Source: Flavobacterium plurextorum (GTDB lineage Bacteria > Bacteroidota > Bacteroidia > Flavobacteriales > Flavobacteriaceae). Taken from it: a stretch of DNA of 54,423 nt. This document shows positions 28,033 to 38,547 of the stretch, piece by piece (the stretch's first letter is position 1; every line of letters begins with the position of its first letter). A program made the translations under genes and the position numbers. The notes beneath the pieces are model-generated. The model worked only from the letters and a program-made list of their open reading frames with translations, was not told where the DNA came from and did no database searches. The stretch spans positions 1-54,423 of the forward strand of contig NZ_MUHD01000019.1 of assembly GCF_002217395.1 (NCBI RefSeq). The letters run 5' to 3'.

Positions 28033-31000
28033 TTATCTCATAATAGATAACCATCCTTTTTTAACTGTTCCATCTCCAATGGTAATCACATAAAAATAAG
28101 TACCCGTTGGCAGCATATCTCCTCTATTAATTACTCCCGACACATTTGCCGTTCCGTTCCAATCATTTTCGTAATGCTGTTTACTGTATACCAATGCTCC
28201 ATATCTGTTATAAACTTTCAGCTCATTATTTGGATATGATTCGATACAATCAATTCTGAAAAGATCGTTTGCTCCATCGTTATTTGGTGTGAATTCATTG
28301 TAAACTGTCAAGCAAATTGGATCAACAGAGGCTGAAGCCGAATTATTTGAAGCATCAACATCTAATGGAGTTGAAATTTCTATTGTAGCCACATTTAAAT
28401 AATTTCCGCTTGGCAATACCTCAGCAACAATAGTGAGTGTTGCACTTTGACCTGAATTCAACGTTGGAATCGTCCAGAGCTGTGTCTTTGGATCATAAAC
28501 TCCGATAGTTGTGCTTGAACTTACCAAATCATAACCGCTAGGCAGCAATTCGCTGACGATGGTATTTATAAAACTACCTTGTCCTACATTATTTACAGTC
28601 ACTGTAAAGGTTACATGATCACCAAAATTAGGTGTTGGATTGTCGACTGTATTTGTAATTGTTATATCTGAACAAGTCGCAACTGTTACACTCAAAGTCT
28701 TGGTGGTAGTTTCATTACAAGTATTGATATAAGTAACTTGAACTTTACCCGGTCCAATATCTGACCATGAAATTGTAACATCATCATCTGATGTTCCGCC
28801 GCCATTAATAATGGTTCCATTAGTTACAGACCAAACGTAATTTGATTTTCCATTTGCTATCGAATAAGTCACACCTTGAAAAACACATGGTGTATCATCA
28901 TTGGTTGTAATTGGAACTAAAGCGTCATTTTCAAAACTAACTGTTACACCTAATCTTGAAGCTCCTCCACAGCCATTTGTAATATTGATAAGGGCATCGG
29001 CATAATATGTCGTTGCAGTTAACAATGTACTTGCAGTTAACGGAGCTCCTCCTGTTGGTGTTGAATACCAAACTACATTTGCTTCATTAACCTGAATATT
29101 AGCTAATGTTGGTGATGCTGCTAAACAGAATACTTGTGCTGTTCTTGGTGTTGTAATTCTTCCAGGAGTATTAACTGTTACTGCAACTGCTAATCTATTA
29201 GGATTCTCGCAGTTTGTAGTACTTGCTGCCGCTCCGTAGTAAGTTCCTGTTGCTAAAGCTGTAGAAGCTGAAATAGCAGTACCTCCTGTTTGGGTGTTGT
29301 ACCAAATTACATTTGCTTCATTAACCTGAATACTGGCAATTGTAGGCGAAGCAGTTGAACAGAAATCTTGTGTTGTATCTGTTGTAGTTGGCGTTGGACT
29401 CGGAGTTGTTACTGTAATTGTAACTTTTAAACGAGTTGCGCTTTTACATCCTGTTGCGGCGTCTGTGATTTCTCCATAATATATACCAGAAGTTAACGCA
29501 GTTGTTGCAGTAATTGCAGTTCCTCCAACAGGAACATTAAACCATGATACGTTGCTTTCATTTACTTTAATACTAGCAATGGTTGGTGTTGTTGTTGAAC
29601 AAAACTCCTGTGCTGCATTATTTGTTGTAGGTGTAATTGAATTACCAACAGTTACCGTTACTTTTAATCTATTACTGCTCTCACAACCTGTTACAGCATC
29701 TTTTAATGCTGCAAAATAATCTCCATTTACTAATGGTGCAGTTGAAGCAATCGCCGTTCCTCCAATTGCTGCGTTATACCAAATTACATTACTTTCATTA
29801 ACTTGGATACTGGCTACCGTTGGATTATTACCTGAACAAAAAATCTGTGTTCCAGAAGTTGTTGTTGGTGTAACAGGATCTGTAACTTTTATTGCAATTG
29901 GCAGTCTTGTATTACTTTCACAAGATGTTACTGGATCTTTTATGGCTGCATAATAAGTTCCTGTTGTTAATGTTGTTCCCGCAGGAATCAAATTTCCTCC
30001 AACTAAAGTAGTGTACCAAACAACATTATTCGCTGGACTTACATTAATTGATGCGAACGTTGGAGCGTTTACAACACAGAAATCTTGGTCTTTATCTGCA
30101 ATGTTTGGTGTTCCTGGATCTGTTACATTTACTACTACAGCTAATCTTGCATTGCTCTCACAAGTCGTTGTGGCGTCTTTCAATGCAGCATAATACGTTC
30201 TTGTTGTCAATGCTGTCGTTGCTGTTACTACATTTCCGCCTGTTAATGCGTCATACCAAACTATATTTCCTGTTTCTGGACTTACATTAATACTTGCAAT
30301 TGTTGGAGTATTTACTAAACAGAAATCTTGATCTTTATCTGTTATATTTGGTGTGCCCGGATCTGTAACATTTACTGCTACAGCTAATCTTACATTACTT
30401 TCACAAGTTGTTGTGGCATTTTTCAAAGCCGCATAGTACGTTCTTGTAGTCAATGCTGTTGTTGCTGTTACTACATTTCCTCCTGTTAATGCATCATACC
30501 AAACAATATTTCCTGTTTCTGGACTCACATTAATATTGGCAATTGTTGGAGCATTTATCAAACAGAAGTCTTGATCTTTATCTGTAATATTTGGCGTACC
30601 TGGATCTGTAACATTTACAGCAACTGCTAATCTTACATTGCTCTCACAAGTTGTTGTGGCATTTTTCAAAGCTGCATAGTAAGTTTTTGTTGTCAATGCT
30701 GTTGTTGCAGTTACTACATTTCCTCCTGTTAAGGCATCATACCAAACTATATTTCCTGTTTCTGGACTTACATTAATATTGGCAATTGTTGGAGCATTTA
30801 TCAAACAGAAATCTTGATCTTTATCTGTAATATTTGGCGTACCTGGATCTGTAACATTTACAGCAACTGCTAATCTTACATTGCTTTCACAAGTTGTTGT
30901 GGCATTTTTCAAAGCTGCATAGTAAGTTTTTGTTGTCAACGCTGTTGTTGCAGTTACTACATTTCCTCCTGTTAATGCGTCATACCAAACTATATTTCCT

Positions 31001-34000
31001 GTTTCTGGACTTACATTAATGCTTGCAATAGTCGGAGTATTTACCAAACAGAAATCTTGATCTTTATCTGTAATATTTGGTGTGCCCGGATCGGTAACAT
31101 TTACAGCGACTGCCAATCTTACATTACTTTCGCAAGTTGTTGTGGCGTCTTTCAATGCAGCATAGTAAGTTTTTGTTGTCAACGCTGTTGTTGCAGTTAC
31201 TACATTTCCTCCTGTTAATGCGTCATACCAAACTATATTTCCTGTTTCTGGACTTACATTAATGCTTGTAATAGTCGGCGCATTTACCAAACAGAAATCT
31301 TGATCTTTATCTGAAATGTTTGGTGTTCCTGGATCTGTAACATTTACTGCAACTGCTAATCTTACATTACTTTCACAAGTTGTTGTAGCATTTTTCAAAG
31401 CCGCATAGTAAGTTTTTGTTGTCAATGCTGTTGTTGCTGTTACTATATTTCCTCCTGTTAAAGCATCATACCAAACTATATTTCCTGTTTCTGGACTCAC
31501 ATTGATGCTTGCAATAGTCGGCGCATTTACCAAACAGAAGTCTTGATCTTTATCTGTTATGTTTGGTGTTCCTGGATCGGTAACATTTACTGCTACGGCT
31601 AATCTTACATTGCTCTCACAAGTTGTTGTGGCATTTTTCAAAGCTGCATAGTAAGTTTTTGTTGTTAACGCTGTTGTTGCAGTTACTACATTTCCGCCTG
31701 TTAAAGCGTCATACCAAATAATATTTCCCGTTTCTGGGCTTACATTAATATTGGCAATAGTCGGAGCATTTACCAAACAGAAATCTTGATCTTTATCTGT
31801 TATGTTTGGTGTGCCCGGATCTGTAACATTTACAGCAACTGCTAATCTTACATTGCTTTCACAAGTTGTTGTGGCATTTTTCAAAGCTGCATAGTAAGTT
31901 TTTGTTGTCAACGCTGTTGTTGCAGTTACTACATTTCCGCCTGTTAAGGCATCATACCAAACTATATTTCCTGTTTCTGGACTTACATTAATATTGGCAA
32001 TAGTCGGCGCATTTACTAAACAGAAGTCTTGATCTTTATCTGTTATGTTTGGCGTACCTGGATCTGTAACATTTACTGCTACAGCTAATCTTACATTGCT
32101 TTCACAAGTTGTTGTAGCATCTTTTAAAGCTGCATAGTAAGTTTTTGTTGTCAACGCTGTTGTTGCAGTTACTATATTTCCGCCTGTTGAGGCATCATAC
32201 CAAACTATATTTCCCGTTTCTGGGCTTACATTAATGCTTGCAATAGTCGGCGCATTTACTAAACAGAAGTCTTGATCTTTATCTGTAATATTTGGCGTGC
32301 CCGGATCTGTAACGGTAACTGTAATCGCCAGCCTTTTTTTACTTTCACAATAAACCGTTGGATTCAATTTTATTGGAACAGAAAATACTCCATAATAGAT
32401 TTTGCTAGTCAATGGATCGCTTGCTAATAGTGGAGTTGTACTTGTCGCAGAATCATACCAAACAACATCAGCTTCATTAGTTTTAAGATCTGAAACTTTT
32501 GGACTGTTTATTACACAAAAATCTTGAGTATTATCATCAGTTGTTGGTGTTGCTGGATCAGTAACTGTTACTGTTACTTCTTTAAGTTCACCAGCTTTAT
32601 TTGGACAAGTATTATCACTTTTAACTGCTGCATAGTAAGTCATAGGACTCATTGCCGCCGTTAAACCAGAGGCTGTCAAAACTCCTGTTACATTATCTAC
32701 TGTGTAAGTTACACCATCAATTAAACCAGTTAAAATAGGCTTCGTTTTATTAGCATCTAAATACCAAAAGAATACTGGATTTGCCAAAGAACTCGATGGT
32801 GTTAAAGTCGCTGTCGTATTATGACAAACTGAATCATTATTAACCGAAATATCCGTTGGAAGAGAAGTTGGTAAAATAGTAAATGTTACTTGTTTTCTAT
32901 CGCCTGGAGCAGTTTCACAATATTCATCAGAACTAAGTCCTACATAATAAGTATAGGTTCCAGGAGACAATCCTGTTACGTTTAATGTTGAAGTTGTTTT
33001 TCCTGGTATTAAATTACTTTTTGTTCCATCAAAACTATACCAGTAATAGACTGGATTTGTAAGTGTTGGTAAAGGTGTAACTAAAACAGCTTCTAAGCTC
33101 ACGTTCCCATTTTCAGAACAAATCACGGTATTAGATCCATTATTTATTTTTATACTAGCTATAGTTGCAGCTGGTGTTGTTGCTCTAACTACCACTGTTA
33201 CTACGCCTCTTGTTAAAGCTGGACAACCATAACGTATAGGCTGAATATAATATTTATAAGTACCCGCTGCCATTGCAGCTGGAAGTGTATAGGATTGACC
33301 ATTAGCCAATACATTACCGCCAGTTGGAGAATCATACCAAGCGTAAGTCGAACAGTTCTTAGGAGCAACCTCCAATTTTAATTCAGAACCTGGACAGACC
33401 GTGAGCGTATTTTTAATATCACTCCCTATAACCTTCGTATTGGTTACTCGATCTATACTATGAACTCTAAGCTGATCAAATACACTTGCTACACCGCCCA
33501 AACTAATTCTAACTTTATCGTAAGGCTGAGTTTGAGGTGCTAGAATTGTCATAGCCATAGTATCGCCTGAAAGTAATTTTAAACTCAACAAATTACTGTC
33601 ATTCTTAATAGGTGCTCCAACCTCAATATTTCCTGAATAAAGTTGAATAACGAACCCTGTAAGCAAATTAAGATTTAAAATTGTACCAGGTTTAGAAATC
33701 ACTATTCTAAGACTATCTCCTACCATTGAAGGTGTTCTAAAAGCGGTGGTAAGTTCAGCTGCTGCCAAAACTCCTGCCCCGCTAAACATTGTAGCATAAG
33801 TACCCACATCACCATCAGCAACATTCCAAGGTTGAGAAACTCCAACTGTAGTAGTTAAAGCTCCAACTCCTAAATCTCTTACGCCGGAGAAAATATCTTC
33901 AATATCGCCCTGACCACATGTAATTTGTTTTACTTGTTTTTTATAATGAGCATCATAAACATTAATACTTTGTCCCACACTTAAAACTGATCCTAGTTGT

Positions 34001-37000
34001 ACTCGGATACCATCATAATCTTTAGTACCAGAAATATCAGAAGGAACGAAGGTATATTCAAATGAGTTTTGCCCTGATAATAGATTTACTAATGATCCAG
34101 ATACAGATTGCAGAGTTCCAATATCAATTGGATTTCCAAGTCCGTCACGTTTCGTACCTACTACCGTAATACTTTGTCCTACCGCAATTAAACTGTTTTC
34201 TAAACCAAGTTTCACAGTTACAGGAGTTCCTTTAGAAATAGTTGTTGGCCATTGCAGGTTTTGCCATGTCGTTCCAATACCCAAAAGCCCAAAACCTGTC
34301 GTTATTGTCGAATATGTACTTGGGTTACCATCTACTGCTAAAGCCTCATTCGAAACACCTCCGGTAAGAATTGATCCGTAAGATTGTGCATTAGCATAAA
34401 CTCTTTCTAGTAAAGTATCACAATCCAAAGGATCAATAACACTAATTGTTACCGTTTGACTATTGGTACACGTTCCATTATTGACAATTACAGTATAGGT
34501 ATAAACACCAACAGTATTAAGTGCTCCTGTACTATTTGAAGGTAAAGCATTACCTTGCGGATCATACCAAGTTATTGCTGCATTTGATGTTGCGTTTAAT
34601 GTTACAACTTCTCCTTTATTAACTACTCTATTAGTGGTTACATCTGTTAAAGTTGGAATCTGATTAATTGTAACAGTTACTTTCTGCTTGGCCGATAAAC
34701 AGCTATTACCTTTTGTTTGAGCTTGAATCCAATAATCACCACTTGCCGTAATATTTACAGCCGCTCCGTCTGTAATTTGAGTATTTATTGGACTATAGAA
34801 AGTATAAGTCGTATTTCCTGATGTATCAAAACTTGCTATTGCATCTTTTAAATTGACCTTTGCACAACCTGATAAAGTTGCTGAAACTGTTAAAGCTGGA
34901 GTTGGAGCGTAATTTACAACTACTTCTTTTAATGTCCCCGTTTCATTTTCGCATGAACCTTCATTGACTACTGAAATAAAATATGTAGTAGAAGACGTTA
35001 ATCCGCTAATCGTCAAGGCTCCCGCAACATCTTTTGAGTACGTTACACCCGCAACATTTCCGGTTGGTACCGGCTGCGTTTTATTTTGATCAAAATAATA
35101 ATTAAACTTAGCTCCTGCTAATGAAGATGTTGGAGACAATACAATTCCTCCGGTACAAGAAGTTGTCAAAGGACTACTTATTAAAATATCCCCAGCTGTT
35201 GGAACTGATACAATATTTACTGTCACTGCTTGACGAGTAGAATTCACACAAGTACCACGCGTTTCTTCTAAATAATAAGTTGTACTTGTATTTAATGCCA
35301 GCGTAGTATAAGTTGAAAGTGCCGAAAGCTCAGTACCTCCTGTAGGCAGATTATACCATTTATATGTTTTTCCTGTAGTATCAGAAGTAACTGCCAAATT
35401 TGCTGATTTCCCTACACAAACAGTAGTTCCCGAAACAGCAGCTTCTTTAAATCTATAAGATGCTCCATAAATATCTAAGCTAGTTGCTATAGTAGCTAAT
35501 CCGCCTAATTTAACTTGAATGGCTGAAAATGATCCTCCCGCAACAAAACTTGCTTTAAATCGATTTCCTCCCAACAACTGAACATTTACGAGAGCTCCAA
35601 TAGTGGTCAAATCATTATTTGGAGTTGCACCGTTAAAACTTCTTAATGTAACATTAGAAACAAGTCCAAGATCAACAATTCCTCCTGGCAATCCTAACTC
35701 TACATCTATAATATCTCCCGCTTGACCCGTTGTTGTAAAAATTAACTTTTGTTCTAAGGTTGACAAAATACCAAGTCCGAAAGAAAGTTTTGCTGCAGTA
35801 GTATTATCTCCATCTACTGAAAAATCTGGATCTGTTACACCGCAAGGAACTATACACACAGCACCATCCAAACTCGTTTGTTGTATAGTGGGTCTCAAAC
35901 AAATATCAACTGTATTAATTACAGAGACATTAATTACAGCTCTTGGGCTACTTTTGCAATCTGAAGCTGTATCTACAGCTTCTACATAAAAAGTTTTACT
36001 AGCAGTTAAAGCTGGACTAGGAGTAAAAGTACTACTGCCTAATTCTATTGATATTCCTCCGCTAGGAACATCAAACCAATTATATTTTATGGTTCCTCCA
36101 GCATCTACTACAGCCAACTGCACACTCTGACCAGACTGAATCGTTACATTTGAAGATACTGGAACTGGTACAGAAGGAAGAGGGTTTACATTTATCGTTT
36201 TTTGTGTACGAGTACTCGAACAACTTCCAATCACCGCTTCAACATAATAACTTGTAGCAGCTATTAAATTTGGTGTTGAATAGGAAGTTCCCGTAAATAT
36301 TAAACTTCCTCCAGTTGTAGCATCATACCAATTATATGTTGTTCCTGCGATTGGCGAAACAACAGATAAAACGGCTGAACCTCCTGCACAAATATTTGTA
36401 ATAGTAGAATTAATTGCCGGAGCAACAGGATTATTTACAGTAACAAGAACAGCCGATCTTTCGCTATTAACACATCCATTGCGAGTTACCTCGACATAAT
36501 AAGTTGTATTTGCTGTTAAAGCAAGAGTTGTAAATGCAGCCGCACTTGATAATAAATTTCCTGCTGTTGCAGCATCATACCATTTAATCGATTCACCTAA
36601 AGCTACATCGGCTGTTAATGTTGTTGTTTGCCCGCTGCAAATAGTTTTATTTCCAGTTATAGTTCGTTCTTTAAATTTATAGGAAGCTCCATAAATGTCA
36701 AGGCTCGTTAATAACAAAGCCAATCCCCCCAACCTAATCTCAACACGATCAAAAGAAGATTTTGCTTCAAAAGTTACTCGAAAACGTCCACCAGAAAGTA
36801 ACTGAACGTTCAAAAGAGAGTTTACTGCCTTACGATCGTTATTGAATGTAGCACCATTATAAGTTGCAAGAGAGATGTAAGTTAATAAACCAACATCAGC
36901 TAATCCGCCTGGGATTCCTAATTCAACTGTAATAACGTCTCCCGCCTGACCTGCATTATTAAATTGCAAAATCTGCTGCACCCAATCATTAACAAGTCCA

Positions 37001-38472
37001 ACAGGTACAGTCAACCTTGCGGCAGAATTATTATCACCATCAACTGACTTATTTTGATCTGATGAACCACAAAGCAAACAAAGCCCACTCTGAGAAGTCT
37101 GCTGGCTATTTGCCTGTAAGCAGCTGCCTTGTACAGCCGTAACCGTAACTGTAATAGGAACTCTTAAAGCACTAACACAGCCACCCGCACTATTACGAGC
37201 TTCAACATAAAAAGTTTTTGTCGCAATTAAAATAGGTGTCGTAAAAGTATCGGAGCCTCCTAATAATTTAGTCCCTCCTGCAGCTACATCGTACCAATCA
37301 AAAGTAACCCCTGATTCATTTGTAAAAGCGTTTAAAGTTGCATTTTGACCAGACAGTATCGACACACTCTGAGTTAACACCGTTGGATTTGCAGGAACTG
37401 GTGTTGATGTGACAGTTACCGTAGTTCTTGTCGTTTTACAACTTCCAATCGAAGCTTCAACATAAAATTTAGTAATACCAGTTGGAACCGTTGGAGCATA
37501 AGTATTTCCAGGCGTTAAAAGGTTTCCTCCAGTTTCTGCATCATACCATTTATAATCTGTACCAAGCACAGGGTTTATTACAGACAATGTAGTTGCTTGT
37601 GTTGCGCCAGAGGAGCAAATTGCAGTACCAGCTGTACTAATTGTTGGTAAAGCCGGCTCAATTACATTAACTGTTACAGGAATACGTTGATCACTTTCAC
37701 AACCTCCAACTCTCGAAGTACTAACATAATAAGTTTTAGAAGTTGTCAAAGCAGGTGTAGTAAAACTACTAACAGCTGAAAGAGCAGTTGTTGATGTTGG
37801 AGAATCATACCAAGCAACGGTTGTGCCAGCAGCTGCAGTAGCCGAAAGCGCAATTGACTGTCCTGTACATACAGATTGGGTCTCACCGCCAACAATTGTT
37901 GGTTTAGCAAATTGCAAGCGTGCATCGTAAATACGCAAAGTATTTAGAACACCTACTAAACCACCTCCAAGCTTGATTACAACTCTGTTAGCATCTTGAG
38001 TCAAAGTGTATCGTATAACCCCAATTTTATCACCCGAAAGCAATGATAAATTCAAAATAGAACTGCCTAAAGCAATTTTATCACCAGCACTTACTGTGCC
38101 CAAAAAGGGCTCAATTGTTGCAGTTGAAAACAACCCTAAATCAAGTATATCATCACCGCTGCCAATGTATAATACAATTTGATCACCAGCTTTTGCTGTC
38201 TGATTAAAAATCAAGGTTTCCTGAAGAGTACAGACAACTCCGACAACAGTACTTAAAGTTGTAGCTGTTGTTGGCACCGCACTGGACTCAGCATCATAAG
38301 CAAATGCAGGATCAGTTATACCAGAACCAATGCATAATCCCGAATTACCAATACTATGCGAAGTGGGTCTACAAAAGGTTTGCGCAAAAGTCATATTGCT
38401 CAAAAGCAATAAAAACGCCAAACCAAATAATCTCTTCTTTAAGATGAGATCATAAAAAGTAATTTTTTTCAT
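28033..38472 (-). CDS. Giant Ig-repeat surface protein with gliding-motility C-terminal domain
   Basis: A secreted protein of 3,479 residues. After the signal peptide (about 1-30, ending MTFAQ) come modules of two kinds: about 150-residue beta-sandwich segments with the phrases 'KLGG...SLDIYGA' (near 34-190, 450-610, 855-1015 and two later variants), and many Ig_7-like domains (WYD...GG...YYV). Near-identical 81-residue repeats follow, then more divergent ones, a DUF11-type domain (DITITNTVDNPTPNFGDHV) and the gliding-motility C-terminal domain (YNEFTPNNDGANDLFRI to KKGWLSIMR), a type IX secretion sorting signal. It resembles SprB-like adhesins and may act in adhesion or gliding. The downstream PorP/SprF-like and OmpA-family genes complete the unit. 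Confidence 0.93.
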   Translation of the reverse strand: MKKITFYDLILKKRLFGLAFLLLLSNMTFAQTFCRPTSHSIGNSGLCIGSGITDPAFAYDAESSAVPTTATTLSTVVGVVCTLQETLIFNQTAKAGDQIVLYIGSGDDILDLGLFSTATIEPFLGTVSAGDKIALGSSILNLSLLSGDKIGVIRYTLTQDANRVVIKLGGGLVGVLNTLRIYDARLQFAKPTIVGGETQSVCTGQSIALSATAAAGTTVAWYDSPTSTTALSAVSSFTTPALTTSKTYYVSTSRVGGCESDQRIPVTVNVIEPALPTISTAGTAICSSGATQATTLSVINPVLGTDYKWYDAETGGNLLTPGNTYAPTVPTGITKFYVEASIGSCKTTRTTVTVTSTPVPANPTVLTQSVSILSGQNATLNAFTNESGVTFDWYDVAAGGTKLLGGSDTFTTPILIATKTFYVEARNSAGGCVSALRVPITVTVTAVQGSCLQANSQQTSQSGLCLLCGSSDQNKSVDGDNNSAARLTVPVGLVNDWVQQILQFNNAGQAGDVITVELGIPGGLADVGLLTYISLATYNGATFNNDRKAVNSLLNVQLLSGGRFRVTFEAKSSFDRVEIRLGGLALLLTSLDIYGASYKFKERTITGNKTICSGQTTTLTADVALGESIKWYDAATAGNLLSSAAAFTTLALTANTTYYVEVTRNGCVNSERSAVLVTVNNPVAPAINSTITNICAGGSAVLSVVSPIAGTTYNWYDATTGGSLIFTGTSYSTPNLIAATSYYVEAVIGSCSSTRTQKTINVNPLPSVPVPVSSNVTIQSGQSVQLAVVDAGGTIKYNWFDVPSGGISIELGSSTFTPSPALTASKTFYVEAVDTASDCKSSPRAVINVSVINTVDICLRPTIQQTSLDGAVCIVPCGVTDPDFSVDGDNTTAAKLSFGLGILSTLEQKLIFTTTGQAGDIIDVELGLPGGIVDLGLVSNVTLRSFNGATPNNDLTTIGALVNVQLLGGNRFKASFVAGGSFSAIQVKLGGLATIATSLDIYGASYRFKEAAVSGTTVCVGKSANLAVTSDTTGKTYKWYNLPTGGTELSALSTYTTLALNTSTTYYLEETRGTCVNSTRQAVTVNIVSVPTAGDILISSPLTTSCTGGIVLSPTSSLAGAKFNYYFDQNKTQPVPTGNVAGVTYSKDVAGALTISGLTSSTTYFISVVNEGSCENETGTLKEVVVNYAPTPALTVSATLSGCAKVNLKDAIASFDTSGNTTYTFYSPINTQITDGAAVNITASGDYWIQAQTKGNSCLSAKQKVTVTINQIPTLTDVTTNRVVNKGEVVTLNATSNAAITWYDPQGNALPSNSTGALNTVGVYTYTVIVNNGTCTNSQTVTISVIDPLDCDTLLERVYANAQSYGSILTGGVSNEALAVDGNPSTYSTITTGFGLLGIGTTWQNLQWPTTISKGTPVTVKLGLENSLIAVGQSITVVGTKRDGLGNPIDIGTLQSVSGSLVNLLSGQNSFEYTFVPSDISGTKDYDGIRVQLGSVLSVGQSINVYDAHYKKQVKQITCGQGDIEDIFSGVRDLGVGALTTTVGVSQPWNVADGDVGTYATMFSGAGVLAAAELTTAFRTPSMVGDSLRIVISKPGTILNLNLLTGFVIQLYSGNIEVGAPIKNDSNLLSLKLLSGDTMAMTILAPQTQPYDKVRISLGGVASVFDQLRVHSIDRVTNTKVIGSDIKNTLTVCPGSELKLEVAPKNCSTYAWYDSPTGGNVLANGQSYTLPAAMAAGTYKYYIQPIRYGCPALTRGVVTVVVRATTPAATIASIKINNGSNTVICSENGNVSLEAVLVTPLPTLTNPVYYWYSFDGTKSNLIPGKTTSTLNVTGLSPGTYTYYVGLSSDEYCETAPGDRKQVTFTILPTSLPTDISVNNDSVCHNTTATLTPSSSLANPVFFWYLDANKTKPILTGLIDGVTYTVDNVTGVLTASGLTAAMSPMTYYAAVKSDNTCPNKAGELKEVTVTVTDPATPTTDDNTQDFCVINSPKVSDLKTNEADVVWYDSATSTTPLLASDPLTSKIYYGVFSVPIKLNPTVYCESKKRLAITVTVTDPGTPNITDKDQDFCLVNAPTIASINVSPETGNIVWYDASTGGNIVTATTALTTKTYYAALKDATTTCESNVRLAVAVNVTDPGTPNITDKDQDFCLVNAPTIANINVSPETGNIVWYDALTGGNVVTATTALTTKTYYAALKNATTTCESNVRLAVAVNVTDPGTPNITDKDQDFCLVNAPTIANINVSPETGNIIWYDALTGGNVVTATTALTTKTYYAALKNATTTCESNVRLAVAVNVTDPGTPNITDKDQDFCLVNAPTIASINVSPETGNIVWYDALTGGNIVTATTALTTKTYYAALKNATTTCESNVRLAVAVNVTDPGTPNISDKDQDFCLVNAPTITSINVSPETGNIVWYDALTGGNVVTATTALTTKTYYAALKDATTTCESNVRLAVAVNVTDPGTPNITDKDQDFCLVNTPTIASINVSPETGNIVWYDALTGGNVVTATTALTTKTYYAALKNATTTCESNVRLAVAVNVTDPGTPNITDKDQDFCLINAPTIANINVSPETGNIVWYDALTGGNVVTATTALTTKTYYAALKNATTTCESNVRLAVAVNVTDPGTPNITDKDQDFCLINAPTIANINVSPETGNIVWYDALTGGNVVTATTALTTRTYYAALKNATTTCESNVRLAVAVNVTDPGTPNITDKDQDFCLVNTPTIASINVSPETGNIVWYDALTGGNVVTATTALTTRTYYAALKDATTTCESNARLAVVVNVTDPGTPNIADKDQDFCVVNAPTFASINVSPANNVVWYTTLVGGNLIPAGTTLTTGTYYAAIKDPVTSCESNTRLPIAIKVTDPVTPTTTSGTQIFCSGNNPTVASIQVNESNVIWYNAAIGGTAIASTAPLVNGDYFAALKDAVTGCESSNRLKVTVTVGNSITPTTNNAAQEFCSTTTPTIASIKVNESNVSWFNVPVGGTAITATTALTSGIYYGEITDAATGCKSATRLKVTITVTTPSPTPTTTDTTQDFCSTASPTIASIQVNEANVIWYNTQTGGTAISASTALATGTYYGAAASTTNCENPNRLAVAVTVNTPGRITTPRTAQVFCLAASPTLANIQVNEANVVWYSTPTGGAPLTASTLLTATTYYADALINITNGCGGASRLGVTVSFENDALVPITTNDDTPCVFQGVTYSIANGKSNYVWSVTNGTIINGGGTSDDDVTISWSDIGPGKVQVTYINTCNETTTKTLSVTVATCSDITITNTVDNPTPNFGDHVTFTVTVNNVGQGSFINTIVSELLPSGYDLVSSSTTIGVYDPKTQLWTIPTLNSGQSATLTIVAEVLPSGNYLNVATIEISTPLDVDASNNSASASVDPICLTVYNEFTPNNDGANDLFRIDCIESYPNNELKVYNRYGALVYSKQHYENDWNGTANVSGVINRGDMLPTGTYFYVITIGDGTVKKGWLSIMR
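30127..32313 (-). repeat. Nine 243-bp tandem repeats in the giant surface protein gene
   Basis: Nine copies of an 81-codon unit, nearly identical in protein and DNA. Each has DKDQDFC and, later, TTCES, so there are two cysteines per unit, plus SPETGNIVWYDA and TTALTT(K/R)TYYAALK. Differences are few: NAP or NTP, ASIN or ANIN, LV or LI. One diverged copy follows at the C-terminal side (NIADKDQDFCVV) and four more distant relatives after it; one precedes the array (TPTTDDNTQDFC). Confidence 0.95.
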
Positions 38473-38515
38473 AATTTGGAAGATTAGAAAATGGACAATA
38501 AAATACCTGTTGCGG

Positions 38516-38547
38516 TAAGCACGTATGCTTAGGCAATTTTAAAATTG
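38516..38547. promoter_or_regulatory. Twin palindromes in the leader of the giant surface gene
   Basis: TAAGCA-CGTA-TGCTTA (38516-38531) and CAATTTTAAAATTG (38534-38547) lie two bases apart, 44-75 bases upstream of the start codon of the surface protein gene. They could be hairpins in the 5' leader or a double binding site. Confidence 0.5.

Noticed and set aside
30127..32313. Regular direct repeats that might suggest a CRISPR array
   Set aside because: The unit is 243 bp, in frame, has no spacers and encodes Ig-like domains of one long protein.
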